64,000 nucleotides of DNA from the NCBI RefSeq assembly GCF_047496725.1, contig NC_132981.1:702001-766000 (forward strand). Reading direction: 5' to 3'. Numbering within the stretch: the stretch's first letter is position 1; each line of letters opens with the position of its first letter. The notes beneath the pieces are model-generated. The model was not told where the DNA came from. It saw nothing but the letters and a program-made list of their open reading frames with translations, and did no database searches. This document shows positions 22,060 through 31,635 of this stretch, in pieces. The DNA comes from Anoplolepis gracilipes. Lineage: Eukaryota > Arthropoda > Insecta > Hymenoptera > Formicidae. The position numbers and the translations under genes were made by a program.

Positions 22060-22307
22060 AGCCTTGTAATAATATTGCATATATATTTTACTGTAATATT
22101 GCTACAATATTATATAATAATATTGCATATATATTTTACTGCAATATTGCTACAATATTATACAGTAACAGTTCTAAAGCGGACATTTTACCGTTGCAGC
22201 AATCTTGCAGCAATCTTGCAGCAATATTTCGCAACTTCTATGCAATATTACAATGTTTTAGTGTAATATCTATGCAATGTTTCTGCAACATTTCCGTGCT
22301 GTATGGG
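22060..22307. repeat. Right end and subterminal array of the 9-kb transposon
   Basis: Two 55-bp direct repeats (AATATTGCATATATATTTTACTG, in part), several TTGCAGCAATCTTGCAGC units, and the terminal GTGCTGTATGGG. Mirror of 13309-13500. Confidence 0.6.
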
Positions 22308-22308
22308 A

Positions 22309-22519
22309 ATGTTTATCTTCATAATAATATAAATATTTCAAAAAGCGATGACCCAGCAATCCTTTTCTAATTTTAGATTGTGGAATGTTAATGCATCTAT
22401 CAGATACTATTCTAGATTTGGCATAACTACTTTTTTGTCTAATATCAATAATTAAATATCCGTAATTTTTTTGTAACAAATCATACAATTGGCTTGCTGG
22501 ATGGAAAGACTTCAGCAGT
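22309..22519 (-). pseudogene. USP8: USP8-like rhodanese domain, N-terminal half
   Basis: Minus-strand frame with ASQLYDLLQKN, YLIIDIRQKSSYAKSRI and CINIPQSKI, matching the start of a USP8 rhodanese domain (the pattern L(L/I)ID.R....Y..S.I....CINIP). It continues at 13308 beyond the 9-kb transposon. The upstream border at about 22500 runs directly into plus-strand Gypsy RNase H sequence, so the fragment begins inside the domain. There is no sign of an intron within it. Confidence 0.5.
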
Positions 22520-22822
22520 ACGAATTCGAAGTAATTCATCGAAAAGGTCGTTTGCATCAAAATGCCGATGGATTATCGAGGCGACCTTGTGCGGAGAGAG
22601 GGTGCAGAATAATTCTGAAAACGTTATCGCCTATTACAGTCAAATTTTGACTAAAACAGAAAAGAACTACTGTGTTACGCGTAGAGAATTATTGGCTATT
22701 GTGGATTCAATAAAATTTTTTCATCATTATTTATATGGAAGAAAGTTCCTGATTTGCACTAATCACATTTCTCTTCGTTGGCTTTTATCTTTTAGAGATT
22801 TAGAAGGACAACTGGCTGATCA
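22492..22822 (+). pseudogene. Ty3/Gypsy RNase H fragments in permuted order
   Basis: 22495-22600 reads WMERLQQYEFEVIHRKGRL and ADGLSRRPC, which is the C-terminal end of a Gypsy RNase H. 22605-22822 reads IAYYSQILTKTEKNYCVTRR, LLAIVDSIKFFHHYLYGRKF and ISLRWLLSFRDLEGQLA, which normally comes just before it. So the tail precedes the head. The two pieces are otherwise well conserved, with HYLYGRKF intact and the T-D-H box changed to T-N-H. Confidence 0.75.
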
Positions 22823-22964
22823 AGATGTACAAAGAAAGGAAATAAATCGTTTAGAGAACACTCTGTCACAGAAAGAAAAAGAATATTGTTCTATTCTATT
22901 ACAGCTCGAGGAAGTTTGCAAGCGCTTGGAGGAGAAGCTGCAAGTCGCAGTGCAAGAGCCTAAG
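22823..22964 (+). other. Short coiled-coil coding fragment of unknown origin
   Basis: In frame with the Gypsy head: EINRLENTLSQKEKEY and LQLEEVCKRLEEKLQV, heptad-rich. It ends where R1-like ORF2 resumes. Source unknown. Confidence 0.4.
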
Positions 22965-23569
22965 ACTTATAATGAGCCTGAAGGTGGTCCCCAAGAAAAC
23001 GGAGGCCATATTTTTCCATGATGGTCTCCAGGGGAAGCCACCAAGGGCCCATATTAAGGTGGATGATACCCCCGTCCAACTGGGAGAAAGTTTGAAGTAC
23101 TTGGGTCTCCAACTGGATGGGAGATGGAGCTTCCGTGACCACTTTAGTCGTCTGGCCGACAAAGTGAACAGGGTATCAGGGGCACTTAGCCGCCTGATGT
23201 CCAATTTGAGAGGGTCGGACGACAAAGTGCGCAGCTTATACGCGCACACCGTCAACTCGGTTGCCCTGTACGGAGCACCGGTGTAGGCGGGCGAGGCAAT
23301 GGCCATAAAGTTCAGACGTGATATCCTGCGCCGTCCACAGCGCAAGATGGCCATTCGCCTCGTCCGCGGGTATAGGATGGTATCGCACGCTGCGGCCTGG
23401 ATCCTGGCTGGTCTCCCACCTATGGAGCTCCTGGTTTGAGCTCACGTTCGTACATACGAGAGGATAAAAAAGCTCCAGGAGCTGAGAGTACCAATCACCG
23501 CCAGGATCCGGGCTGTCACGAGGCTCCAAGCCCGGCGACAAATGATGGGGGAGTGGGTGGAGCATATAC
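22965..23569 (+). pseudogene. R1-like ORF2 copy 1, reverse transcriptase C-terminal part
   Basis: Continues the ORF2 cut at 11551: VVPKKTEAIFFHDGLQGKPP, LKYLGLQLDGRWSFRDH, VNSVALYGAPV, then after a stop (23284) RRPQRKMAIRLVRGYRMVS and TRLQARRQMMGEWVE. These are the thumb and connection parts that follow the YADD box in R1-clade ORF2. Interrupted at about 23569 by an LTR-like insertion. Confidence 0.8.
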
Positions 23570-25455
23570 TGTGACGTGACTATTTTTTTCGTCCGTCACA
23601 AGGACCGAACGGCCCGATCGGGAAGGGTTTTGCAGGGCCTGCGTCCTCCATTTAGAGAGAGGGCGCCCTTGCGACTTTTATTTTTCTCGTTTGCACGCGT
23701 TTGCATGAGTTTGGCGGCAGCAACATCTTCGTATTTGGAAGCTACAGGGATTCAGGAGGCTGATTCCGACGGCGAGCGGAGGCAAAGCCGACGCGGAGAG
23801 ATCACGCCCGGTAAGAATTATACATTTTAATCGATAATTGATAAATCGGTGGAAACATCGGCTGCCGTTAAAAGATTCATACCCGCAGGATCGTACCCGG
23901 AGCAAAGGACCGAAAGGAAACGGTCGAGGGGATGGCCACTCCCGACGTAATGGACGTCGGATTCAACCATGGAGTCCGGGGAAGCCAAGAGCACCGGAAC
24001 GAGCCGAACGGAAGCTGCTGACAAGCCGCCCTGGGAAGACTCGCGGAAATCGACGTATCGAGGGTCAATAAGCCGGATCAAATCGGCCGCGAGTGGCCCT
24101 AACAGCCGCGATAGCGCCACAGGTGGCCTAATCGCACACGAATTCGCCGGCGTGTCTCCCGTAAGCCTCACGCTCGTCACTGTTCAGTGAGCGATCGAGG
24201 ACGACAGGCCCTATCGACCCGAAACTCTAAGATCCCGAGCGAAACTGGACGACGAGAGAAGGAAGCATTTTGTAAGGCCGCCAAACCAGTAACTTACGCG
24301 ATTCGAACGAGCTTTGCCCTGTCACAATTACCGTATCTTTAGTTGTCGCGATTAACAGGGAAAATCATATTCCGCTGTCGTGTAATTGTTGCCGTACCGT
24401 TTCATTTAGAGTTCCACGAGAGGCTTCGCTTCGTCCGAATCGCACAAGGGCATAAAGTCTCTCCTTCTATAAGCCGCCGATACTCACATTTGTATTGTCG
24501 CGTTAATTGTCGTTTTAGTTGTCGCGAATTAATGGTAGTATTTGTCGTATTGTATCCGTCGGGAAGCGAGTTCGTATACCGCGTGCTACGTGCGACTTCG
24601 AGATTCCGTGCCGCCCATCGACTCGCGATCCGGAAATAACTTATGTAGTAGTGATTCACCAGAGTGTTAAAATTCATGTGAAGATTGTGTCGAACAGTTA
24701 TAATTTACGTGTGAGGCGATTATCGTATAGTTGGTATAGCGAAAAGTAAACGTCATAGCGATCGATATCGAAGGTCGATGCGTGCCGACCGTGTGTTTAC
24801 GCGTATTCCATCGAATATTTCTCTCGCAATGTGAATCGCACGATTGACGGACGTTCCGTGGCCGAGACTTACGGTATGTTCTCGATATTTACTCGTGCTA
24901 TCGCTGCAACCTTAACAAGCCGAGTGACTTCTGAAATCATAAAGAATATCCGAAATCGAGCGTAATCTGATATCCCTCACTCGGCCGCGGCGCCGCGTCG
25001 TCACACGCCCTTCACGTGCTCAACAAGTGCGGCCACTACGCATAATTGTCGCTAAATAATTTTAACTTTCTCTTGTAAAGTTCAACGTCATTTCTATAGA
25101 TCTCATGTACATTCAATTTCCGTTTTAAGTATTTCTTGTCAAATATATCTTTTATTCATATTTAAAATTATTGTATCTTTTATTGAGATAATTCAACGAC
25201 TAACACTATTGATTCTCGATCGCTGTAGTTACCGTCGTGATTGTGATTATCTTGGTATTTTGTCGCGTAATGTGAAAGTATCATATCGATTTAGAGCGGC
25301 GCGGTTTTTCGCGCCTGGCACCCAATATCATTGTCGTTTCGGGGATAAAATTTCGATTCGAAAGAGCGATCGCGCGATGGTGTGCCGTAGGCAAGTCCAC
25401 CGGCCGAAAACCATCCCAAGGAGCAATTATATTAATCAACAAAAAATTATACGGT
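23570..25455. mobile_element. LTR-like insertion (about 1.9 kb, TGTGACG...GTTACA) in R1-like ORF2
   Basis: R1-like coding sequence stops after GTGGAGCATATAC and resumes with ATATACCTCCATTCC. Between them is a block starting TGTGACGTGAC and ending GGTTACA (TG...CA). The short ATATAC on both sides may be a target duplication. The inside has no retrotransposon protein domains. One small ORF at 23706-23830 (MSLAAATSSYLEATGIQEAD) is unrecognised, and a TGGCACCCAA box at about 25317 resembles a primer-binding site. The most economical reading is a solo LTR or the remains of a Gypsy-type element. Exact borders are uncertain. Confidence 0.45.
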
Positions 25456-25600
25456 TACAATATATACCTCCATTCCTCCAACTGATTCCGGGATTAGGGT
25501 CGTCACGAGGCTCCAAGCCCGGCGACAAATGACGGGGGAATGGGGGTGTATGTACGTACCTCCATTCCTCTAACTGATTTCAGGAATAGGGTCGCCGGGA
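25456..25600 (+). repeat. Tandem duplication of about 91 bp in R1-like ORF2
   Basis: TACCTCCATTCCTCCAACTG (about 25465) recurs as TACCTCCATTCCTCTAACTG (about 25555), with ORF2 sequence between them. The segment TCACGAGGCTCCAAGCCCGG at 25502 also occurs at 23516, left of the LTR-like insertion. Confidence 0.6.
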
Positions 25601-26325
25601 CCGTGGGACCAGTCCTTAACGAGTGGACAGAGAGGTCCCACAGCAAACTATCATTCCACCTGACCCAGGTATTCACCGGACATGGATGTTTCGGTGCATA
25701 CCTGGAAAAAATCGGAAGGGAAAGCACGGCACAATGCCACCATTGCACGGAGGAGAGGGACATGGCGCAGCACACGCTGGAATATTGTCCAGCGTGGGCG
25801 AATAAGCGCCGTGTCCTTCAAAACATCATTGGGGATGACCTCTCGCTCTCGACCGTAACTCAGAAGATGGTCGAGTGCGAGGAAAATTGGCAGGCGGTCA
25901 CTTCCTTCTGCAAGTCAGTAATGACGCAGAAGGAGATGGCCGAAAGAGAAAGAGAAGCTGCCACTGTCACCATGGACAGCGACAGTGACGATATCAATAG
26001 GGACGGTGGCGGGGGTAGAAGAAATAAAAGAATCCGTAGAACCTCGTTGCCGTCATTAGAAGGAGCAGCCGTCTCAAATTCTTGGGACAAGGGCACAAAG
26101 ATGGGGGCTCGAGCGGGTGACTCGAGTTCTCGTCCTCCCCCGGGGGGGAATGTCTTTCCTCCCCGAGGAGGTGGTGTGAGGGTGTGGCCCCCCTGCGACA
26201 CGATTAAACAACGAGAAGGCCTCCTCTGCCCGTTATACATTGGAGAGGAATGGGGTCACGTCTGGATACACAAACCGGACGTAGACCCCACGAGCAGAAA
26301 AAGGCAAAGGATCCTCCGGAAGTAA
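25540..26325 (+). pseudogene. R1-like ORF2 copy 1, C-terminal part
   Basis: 261-codon open frame. It carries SFHLTQVFTGHGCFGAYLEK, the CCHC-type knuckle CHHCTEERDMAQHTLEYC and LQNIIGDDLSLSTV, as in the minus copy (3007-2657), but with a longer intact tail rich in Asp/Ser/Gly and ending in SRKRQRILRK at 26325. It is the intact end of a dead ORF2. This knuckle is typical of R1-clade ORF2 proteins and is thought to help target binding. Confidence 0.8.
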
Positions 26326-26430
26326 TGCAACTGCTCGTTCCCGGAGGGCCCCGAAAAAGCCCGGGCCAGGCTACCGCAGGGGTTTTAGTGGGTCGGGGGC
26401 GCAAACACCATCTCAGTGCTCCTAAAACTC
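26326..26430 (+). other. 3'UTR of R1-like copy 1
   Basis: Matches the reverse complement of 2216-2330, including GGGGTTTTAGTGGGTCGGGG. No poly(A) is seen before the next element starts at about 26431. Confidence 0.65.
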
Positions 26431-26720
26431 ACATAACCCAATGTTCCGCCCCGCGGGCATTGGGTATCTCCTTGCAGATTTCCCCTACGTGAACAAAGGC
26501 CTGGGTGAGGGCCTGTGGTGCTTGGTTACCCAGGTGTTACAGGTGCCTCCTAGTCGAACACATCGGCTCCTGTTGCACCTCGGCTGTTTCCAGGGAGCAC
26601 CTTTGTTACAGGTGCGGCTACCCTGGACACAGGACGGTGGGGTGTAAGATGCACCCTAGATGCCCCGTGTGTCGAGGCACCGGGAGAGAGGAAGGTCACA
26701 CCCTCGAAGAAGGGAGTTAA
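26431..26720 (+). pseudogene. gag CCHC fragment of a second R1-type element
   Basis: Plus-strand reading gives HLCYRCGYPGHRTVGCKM and HPRCPVCRGTG, a CCHC array of a related but different R1-clade gag. The preceding block (about 26441-26600) is a frame-broken gag piece. ORF2 is absent: the fragment runs straight into a 3'UTR, so this copy has a large internal deletion. Confidence 0.65.
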
Positions 26721-27400
26721 TGTTCCGCACCCGGGGATGTGACGGAGGATATAGGGGGAGCTCCCCCTGTCTCCCCTGTCGGGACTCGCGGAGGCCCTCC
26801 CCCTTCTGGGGGAGGAGGACCAAAGCGAGACAGAGACAGGGGTGGTTTCCGATGACACATAAGGGGGGTTGAGGCTCTCTGCGAAGCGGTAAGGGATGTA
26901 ATGTCCTCCAGTGCTCGCCCCGTGTATCCAACCGAGGTCGTGAACACGGGGGGTCTGGGCCCTCTTCGCCCCAAACCAGGCCGTCGAATCCGGCGGCCAC
27001 TTAGGGACGGGTAGAACACCTCCCATCCCTCGGAATCAAGGGGGGTGAATGCGGGAACACTCACTCCCCATTGCACCTTGACCCCAGTGAAGGGACGGCC
27101 TTGCGGTGGTGGTTCCCGCAACGCCGTCAATGGTGCGTCATTAAGACTTATCTCAATGGCGCACCACATGAAGGGAGCCCTTCCCTCTTTAAGGGAGCTT
27201 GGGCGAGAGGAAGATCGCGGGATAGTGCCGCTGGCGAGGCCCGCCCTCCCTTTAAATCGCCCGGGAAGACCACCCGTAGGGATTTTAGTGGGTATGTCCG
27301 TTAAATAGGGAAAGTCCCACATACCCCCGGAGGAGTTCCCGATCCTTCGGGGGATGCGTAACGCATTTTCTGTACGTAAAAAAAAAAAAAGAAAAAAAGG
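26721..27400 (+). mobile_element. 3'UTR and poly(A) tail of the second R1-type element
   Basis: GC-rich non-coding DNA without credible genes; overlapping long frames are compositional. It contains GGATTTTAGTGGGTATGTCCG-like sequence (27283-27302 region), which echoes the TTTTAGTGGGT tail of the first family. It ends in a T(A)13-G-A7 tract at about 27377-27398, a poly(A) tail. The next bases belong to the DNA polymerase pseudogene, so this end marks an insertion there. Confidence 0.65.
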
Positions 27401-27945
27401 AATATCAGTGTCGTATTACCTGAAGAAGGTTGCGAAATTCTAAAAATCGAACGCTTCTAGCAATATCTTGCAGACAATATTGCGATCGTTGTTCATGATT
27501 TGAAAACTTTCGCACGTGGGGTAAAACCGATGTACGACGGAACCGCGATACTCGCTTCTCTTGACCACGAACCCGTATTTCGTCTAAACATTATGAGCGT
27601 TCGCATCATTATAAGCCTATTTTAAATTTAAAATCTGCCGCGGGATGTAATTATTACTGCGAATCGTGTAATATAGGGTTTTGGAATAAGAATGGTCACC
27701 GCTGCCCAAATAAGTGTCCGCGATGTTTCACCGCATCATCGTGTAATCAGTCCAACATTGAAATTAGAAAATGCAACGCGTGTAATCGTTCGTTTTTCGG
27801 TACGGGGTGCTTCGAGCGTCATCGTAGTGATAAATCGTTCGACGGTAAATCAAACGTAAATATTTGTACTGCCGTACGATTTTGTCAGGAATGTGGTCGC
27901 ATCATTAAAATAATCGGCGCCTTTCGGCGCCACCAAACGTTACAA
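27401..27945 (+). pseudogene. Polinton-like family B DNA polymerase, N-terminal piece
   Basis: Frame-broken reading: LPEEGCEILKIERF, then a part with paired cysteines (YYCESCNIGFWNKNGHRC, CPRCF, KCNACNRSFFGTGCFERH, RFCQECGRIIK). This is the cysteine-rich N-terminal region that precedes the exonuclease domain in protein-primed polymerases of insect Polinton/Maverick-type elements. There are at least two frameshifts and a stop. It is cut at 27945 by an LTR. The exonuclease part follows at 37560. Confidence 0.65.
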
Positions 27946-28024
27946 TGTTGGGGCTCCCGGTCTCCCCACTCGACCGCCTCCCTACTCTACTTGTAACCAA
28001 GAGAGTGGGAAGCCGGCCGCCGGG

Positions 28025-28031
28025 TATATAA
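28025..28031 (+). promoter_or_regulatory. TATA box of the LTR
   Basis: TATATAA in a GC-rich context (GGGTATATAAGCCGG), about 80 bp inside the LTR. It is a plausible core promoter of the retrotransposon. Confidence 0.55.
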
Positions 28032-28204
28032 GCCGGCTCGGCCGAAGAGCCGACACCTAGTCCTGTCCTGATCCTTCCTCGAGAGAGTTCTCTCGAGGCT
28101 CCAGACACAAGCGACTGTTCCTACCCTATCCTCCGGACAACGGGCGTGCTCGTTGATTCGACCGGGCGTCCCCGGCCTCCGGCATTACCAACCATCCTCC
28201 GGAC

Positions 28205-28370
28205 TAGTACTGTTAGTGAAGCGAGCCGAGGCGAGTTTTTGATCAGACTCGACTCGACTCATTAATAACGAGGCGAGGTGAGTCTACCTCGTTCCAAAAT
28301 CGAGGTGGGCTCGCTTCACATTGCTTCAGACTCAGACTCAATTGAGGCGAGGCAAGTTAGACTCAATTAT
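28205..28370. repeat. hAT left TIR and GAGGCGAG subterminal array
   Basis: Repeated GAGGCGAG / CTCGCCTC / ACTCGACTC motifs in both orientations directly inside the TIR, mirrored at 36050-36214. In hAT elements such motifs are transposase-binding sites. Confidence 0.7.
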
Positions 28371-29108
<738 letters not shown>

Positions 29109-29558
29109 TTAATATATTGTACTATAAGCCAAATATTTTGTCGCATACTGCATGACAAATGGTTTGCTTAAAATCGATATGATGATTTTTTGCATGTAAC
29201 CATCCTTTTAAAAGTAGACACTGTTGAATTGTCTCAAGAGTCATTGACAAACGTCTATGACTCAGTAAATCAGGACTAGTTGAAAAGAGTCTCTCTACAG
29301 GAACACCGGTACCAGATATTGCTAAAAAAATCCCTTGCTAGTTTTGATAAATCCGGATATTCCAAATGATGAGTCTTCCACCAACCAAGTAATCCATCTT
29401 GCATTTGATATGGAGTAACAGTTGGCTCTTCTAAATATCGTTCAAGGTCATCTTTCATGTTTGACTTATTCTTTTTATTATAATTATAGAGTTGCAAAAA
29501 AAATCATCCTTAGTACTTTCATCCGAGGAAGATGTTTCCATATATTTTGTTTTCTTAT

Positions 29559-30706
29559 TATGGCGGGTAGTACGTATCGTCCCGCCTTCGTGTTCGTTCG
29601 CTTGGTAGTCGCAGAGGAAGAGGCGTGGGGAAAGTGTACGAGACGCAGTGCGTGTTTTCCTTTGATGATGGTTTATTCTGTGTGACTATTTACATGGATG
29701 TTGATATGTTTATTTACAATGTGTAGTGTGCGTGTGTTTCTTTGTGGTGGCCCTGAAAAGGGCCGTTTGTGCGCCTATCGACGCAACAGGCACCAGGTGA
29801 TTGGGGGCTGTGTCTTCGTAGTCTTCGCTGGCCCCCAACGGTCGGTGAGGTTATTATTCTCGTCCGTCTTGGAACTTTGTTGTCTCCGCCCGCTTCCCTT
29901 AGTCTTCCGTGGCTTCTTGGGCTTCGTTTGGGTGCCGTGCTCCCGGGTGGTAACCTCCTGCTCGCTGCCACTCTCGTACTGGCAGGCCTTGTTGCTCGTA
30001 GACGTGTAGTGTTGTACGGCTTGCTCCGTACTGGCAACTCGGCACTGCGTCCTCGTACTTATAGTCCTTGTGCTGGTTGTCTGTGTGGCCTGCTCCTGTG
30101 TGTCTGGCCGTTGAGGTAATGGCGGCAGCGGCGAAAGGTGCTCGGGAACCTCCCACGCTTGCAAAGATGAGGTATACCTCCTCACCCGTAGATCTCACGG
30201 GTGTAGCAAGCTCCTCGGTGGTCGAGTCCGTCGCAGCGGAGGCAGGTCGATCGGTGTCAGCTTCCACGGCCTAAGGGTGAAGTTCACCCTTCGTGGCGGC
30301 GATGTTGGCAAATTCTTAGGCGCCCGGAGCTCTCTTATCGGCCCTGGTGAACGGGGCGTGAGCAGCGGCTTTGGAATTCGGCTCCTTCGTACTGATATGC
30401 TGGTTCAAAATGCGCGCCTTCTGCGTAATATGTGGCTACGCAGAGCGAGACGTGCTTCCGAGGCGTATGGGCGTCGGCTCTTATATGCTGCACGCTAGAT
30501 TCTGCTCGTGGTTTGCCTCTTGCGTACTTGCGCCGCGTAGCGGCGCTCCGCGTTACGAGTTTTGCGCGCGGACGTTCGCGTGGATTTGATCCTCGCGTGC
30601 TTGCGCCACGTAGCGGTGCTCCGCGCAACGAGTTTTTCGTGCGGGCGCTCGCGCGTAGTGCGGCGAGCGCTTTTGCAGGCGCTTGTGGTGGCTTGTGGCC
30701 GCCACA
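29559..30706. mobile_element. LTR-like insertion (1,148 bp, TSD CTTAT) in the hAT transposase
   Basis: Starts TATGGCGGG and ends CCGCCACA (TG...CA with the left G changed to A). It is flanked by CTTAT at 29554-29558 and 30707-30711, a 5-bp duplication typical of LTR retrotransposons. Deleting it restores the transposase frame (NYK | NKKTKY). It is GC-rich, with low-complexity frames on both strands and no recognisable protein. A 73-bp tandem duplication lies at about 30515-30660 (CTTGCGCCRCGTAGCGGYGCT units). Likely a solo LTR. Confidence 0.6.
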
Positions 30707-31635
30707 CTTATAATTAGATTCCCAATATTTCGTAATCTGTTTGCAATAATTGGTCATAATTTTGTCATTGAATACCGACTGGAACCATTCCAATTTACAC
30801 CTTGGGTCGAGAACAATACCAATGATATATGCTAAACCATCAGATGTTGGATAGTAATTATCAAGTTTCTTATAAGCCAATAATGCTGCTTCTTGAAGCC
30901 ACTGAGGATATACTTCACCAGTCTCCCTATCAATTCCTTTCAAATTTCTTTTCTCATCAACGATATATTTTTTTAAATGTCTAAAAAGAGTAGAATAAAT
31001 AACAGTACAGAATGAGATAGTTGGCAGATTTTGAACTGAGATCATCTCAGTAATGACTTTAAATGGCTGAAAAATAATTAAAGCTAAATTAATACTGGCG
31101 TGAGTAATAAAAAAATGTGTAAAATATGAAAATTAATTTAAATTTACTTTTAGGAATTCAATCATTAGTTTTACCATTTCTCATTCATTTTCATTTAGTT
31201 GCCAAGTTGATAATTTTCTATCATTGAATAGTACATTATCCAAGGGTTCTTTAAATTGTAAAGTTCTTTCCATCATTAAATATGTGCAGTTTCAACGAGT
31301 CTTAACATCAAGAATAAGTTCCTTTGGTTCTATTTTCATTGATGCACACTGGAATCTAAATTGTTCTCTCCTTTGTGGTGAACTTCTTATTAAAAATATT
31401 GAATACTTCTTTAATTTAGTTAATACGGACAAATTTCGATTATAATCTTCTGAATCATCAAGATTGTTCACATCGTGATTTTTACTTTTAAGTTTATCAA
31501 TTGCGCTTTGACAAGAAAGATTAATGATATGAGCTAAGCATCGTACACGATTGTTGATTATATCAAATGTAATGTTCTTCTTTTCTAATTTCACTTGTAA
31601 CCAATCAAAAAAGAATTCATATTTGCGGCATTGTC

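Larger units (their letters stand above)
13309..22307. mobile_element. 9-kb DNA transposon with CCCATAYAGCAC ends (transposase + DUF4806 gene)
   Basis: Left end CCCATATAGCAC (13309) and right end GTGCTGTATGGG (22296-22307) form a 12-bp inverted pair with one mismatch. Both are followed inward by arrays of GCAATATTGCA-like motifs. The element cuts the USP8-like reading frame, and frame and sense resume across it (EDKH before, ELFRER after). A 4-bp ATGT on both sides (13302-13305, 22309-22312) may be the target duplication, although 1-3 extra bases lie between it and the inverted repeat. Cargo: a broken transposase and an apparently intact DUF4806 gene, plus a nested 2.45-kb element. The superfamily is not certain. 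The transposase resembles CACTA/TNP-like proteins, but the ends do not start with CAC. Confidence 0.65.
11552..22964. other. 11.4-kb mosaic block inserted in R1-like ORF2 (copy 1)
   Basis: R1-like ORF2 stops at GVTCVMRAI (about 11551) and continues with MSLKVVPKKTEAIFF at 22965, so the block replaces only a few codons. It contains, on the minus strand, coiled-coil ORFs and a USP8-like rhodanese remnant, itself split by a 9-kb DNA transposon. On the plus strand it has permuted Gypsy RNase H fragments and another coiled-coil stretch. No end repeats or clear target duplication are visible at the block borders, so it may be a deletion/filler or recombination product rather than one element. Confidence 0.5.

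Noticed and set aside
26550..27322. Several overlapping 70-200-codon frames on both strands
   Set aside because: GC-rich 3'UTR of an R1-type element; frames have no domain and end at the poly(A) region.
29698..30274. GC-rich frames on both strands that resemble low-complexity host proteins
   Set aside because: They overlap each other in several frames and lie within a TSD-flanked LTR-like insertion.
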